A stretch of DNA of 5,588 nucleotides from Betaproteobacteria bacterium (GTDB lineage Bacteria; Pseudomonadota; Gammaproteobacteria; Burkholderiales; SG8-41): contig JAJTHX010000350.1 in assembly GCA_021300125.1 (NCBI GenBank), forward strand, positions 1 to 5,588, given 5' to 3'. Made by a program: the position numbers and the translations under genes. Each line of letters starts with the position of its first letter. Position 1 is the first letter of the stretch. The notes beneath the pieces are model-generated. The model saw only the letters and a list, made by a program, of their open reading frames with translations, did no database searches and was not told where the DNA came from. Of the stretch, positions 4,776 to 5,588 are shown one piece after another.

Positions 4776-5588
4776 CAGCTTCGCCGCCTTCTTGATCTGC
4801 GCCACCTTCACCATCTCCGGCGATTTCTTGTAGTGCGCATCCAGCGGGTAACAGCCCGACACCAGGCCGTGGCGCGGCGCGGTGGTGCAGTCGCTGAAGG
4901 TGCGGCACAGGCGCTTGCGCTGCAGCGGCCGCCCGGCGAGCACGTCGGCCGGCAGGTCGGGATAGGCCAGCACCATGCGGCCAAGGCCAACGCTGTCAGT
5001 CCAGCCGGCGCGCACCGCCGCCTGCGCGACGTAGGGCAGAAATTCCTGCAGGTAGGTATAGCCGCTGCCGACGAATGCGAGGTCGGGAAAGGCCTGCTTC
5101 AGCTCACGCACGACGTTCAAATGCCGCATCACCCCGATCAGCGGGTCTTCCGGCGGATGGTAGCCGTCCGAGGGCGGATACAGCGCGGGCCGCGTCAGGT
5201 GCGGGTTGTAGTACGGGCTGCCCAGCGTGATGTTGAAGAGTTTGATGCCGAGGTCGCGCGCGATGGCGATGACCGCCTTCGTTTCCGCGAGGTCGATGCG
5301 CATCGGATCGGTTTCGCTGTGACCGAAACCATAGCGGTATGGCAGCAGGCCCGAAAAATCTTCCGGGGTGCCCGGCCCCATGGCCTCCGGCGTGGTCAGC
5401 GCCGGATCGGGCCGGAACGGCACCAGATCGGCGGCGGAGAGACGCATGCCGAGCTTGAGGCCCGGGGCTTCGGCCCTGATGCCGGCCACAATCTCCCTCA
5501 GGAAACGCGTGCGGTTCTCCAGCGATCCGCCGTAGGCGTCTGTCCGCGTGTTCGTCAGCGGCGTCAGGAAGGCCGACAGGAGGTAGCC
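4770..5588 (-). CDS. Old Yellow Enzyme-type NADH:flavin oxidoreductase, C-terminal part (partial)
   Basis: The minus-strand frame is open from the window edge (5588) to TGA at 4772-4770, giving 272 residues; the N-terminal part lies beyond the window. The fragment begins with GYLL and then carries [14 protein letters not shown] (16-29), a signature of the OYE/2,4-dienoyl-CoA reductase FMN-binding barrel. Near the end, [14 protein letters not shown] includes the Gly-Arg pair (G203, R204) that usually contacts the FMN phosphate. Members bind FMN and use NAD(P)H to reduce C=C bonds, often of enones or enoyl-CoA, in the cytoplasm. The tail carries three Cys (C228, C234, C246; pattern C-x5-C-x11-C). 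It then ends without the second FAD/NADH domain of the long 2,4-dienoyl-CoA reductase type, so this is a single-domain form. The spacing differs from the usual four-Cys 4Fe-4S motif of the long type. The substrate cannot be told. The GTG at 5489 is internal: family-conserved sequence continues upstream of it. Confidence 0.9.
   Translation of the reverse strand, partial: GYLLSAFLTPLTNTRTDAYGGSLENRTRFLREIVAGIRAEAPGLKLGMRLSAADLVPFRPDPALTTPEAMGPGTPEDFSGLLPYRYGFGHSETDPMRIDLAETKAVIAIARDLGIKLFNITLGSPYYNPHLTRPALYPPSDGYHPPEDPLIGVMRHLNVVRELKQAFPDLAFVGSGYTYLQEFLPYVAQAAVRAGWTDSVGLGRMVLAYPDLPADVLAGRPLQRKRLCRTFSDCTTAPRHGLVSGCYPLDAHYKKSPEMVKVAQIKKAAKLA

Overview
The window is GC-rich, densely coded bacterial chromosome. 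The gene families (MarC, DUF993, an Old Yellow Enzyme-type flavin oxidoreductase) and the base composition suggest a member of the Pseudomonadota, most likely beta- or gammaproteobacterial. No rRNA, tRNA, CRISPR array or transposase gene is visible, so the genus cannot be fixed.

Layout. Bases 1-81 are the 3' end of a MarC-family membrane protein gene. A 477-base gap (82-558) follows. It is rich in inverted repeats and holds a tandem sigma70-type promoter (about 270-310), a perfect DnaA-box 9-mer (448-456) and a weak terminator-like hairpin (511-530). Next comes a tight two-gene unit. The first gene (559-1200, GTG start) encodes a small exported protein with an HELAH zinc-protease motif. Four bases later, 1205-2980 encodes a 591-residue protein with a P-loop kinase core resembling zeta toxin. 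A second AT-rich gap (2981-3166) has a 9-bp inverted repeat and an unusual Shine-Dalgarno-like hairpin loop. It leads to a small exported His/Tyr/Pro-rich protein (3167-3484). A DUF993 TIM-barrel protein (3552-4751) has its own TATAAT box. It converges, with 18 bases between stop codons, on the 3' part of a flavin oxidoreductase gene on the minus strand (4770 to beyond 5588).

How they fit together. Only the metalloprotease-like and kinase-like genes look co-transcribed and translationally coupled. They are the most unusual content: a secreted Zn-protease-like protein paired with a zeta-toxin-like nucleotide-binding protein, with no epsilon-type antitoxin in view. The His-rich protein looks independent. 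DUF993 and the flavin oxidoreductase are both probable metabolic enzymes of unknown substrate; being convergent, they do not form an operon. All functional statements rest on motifs read by eye, and no database search was run.
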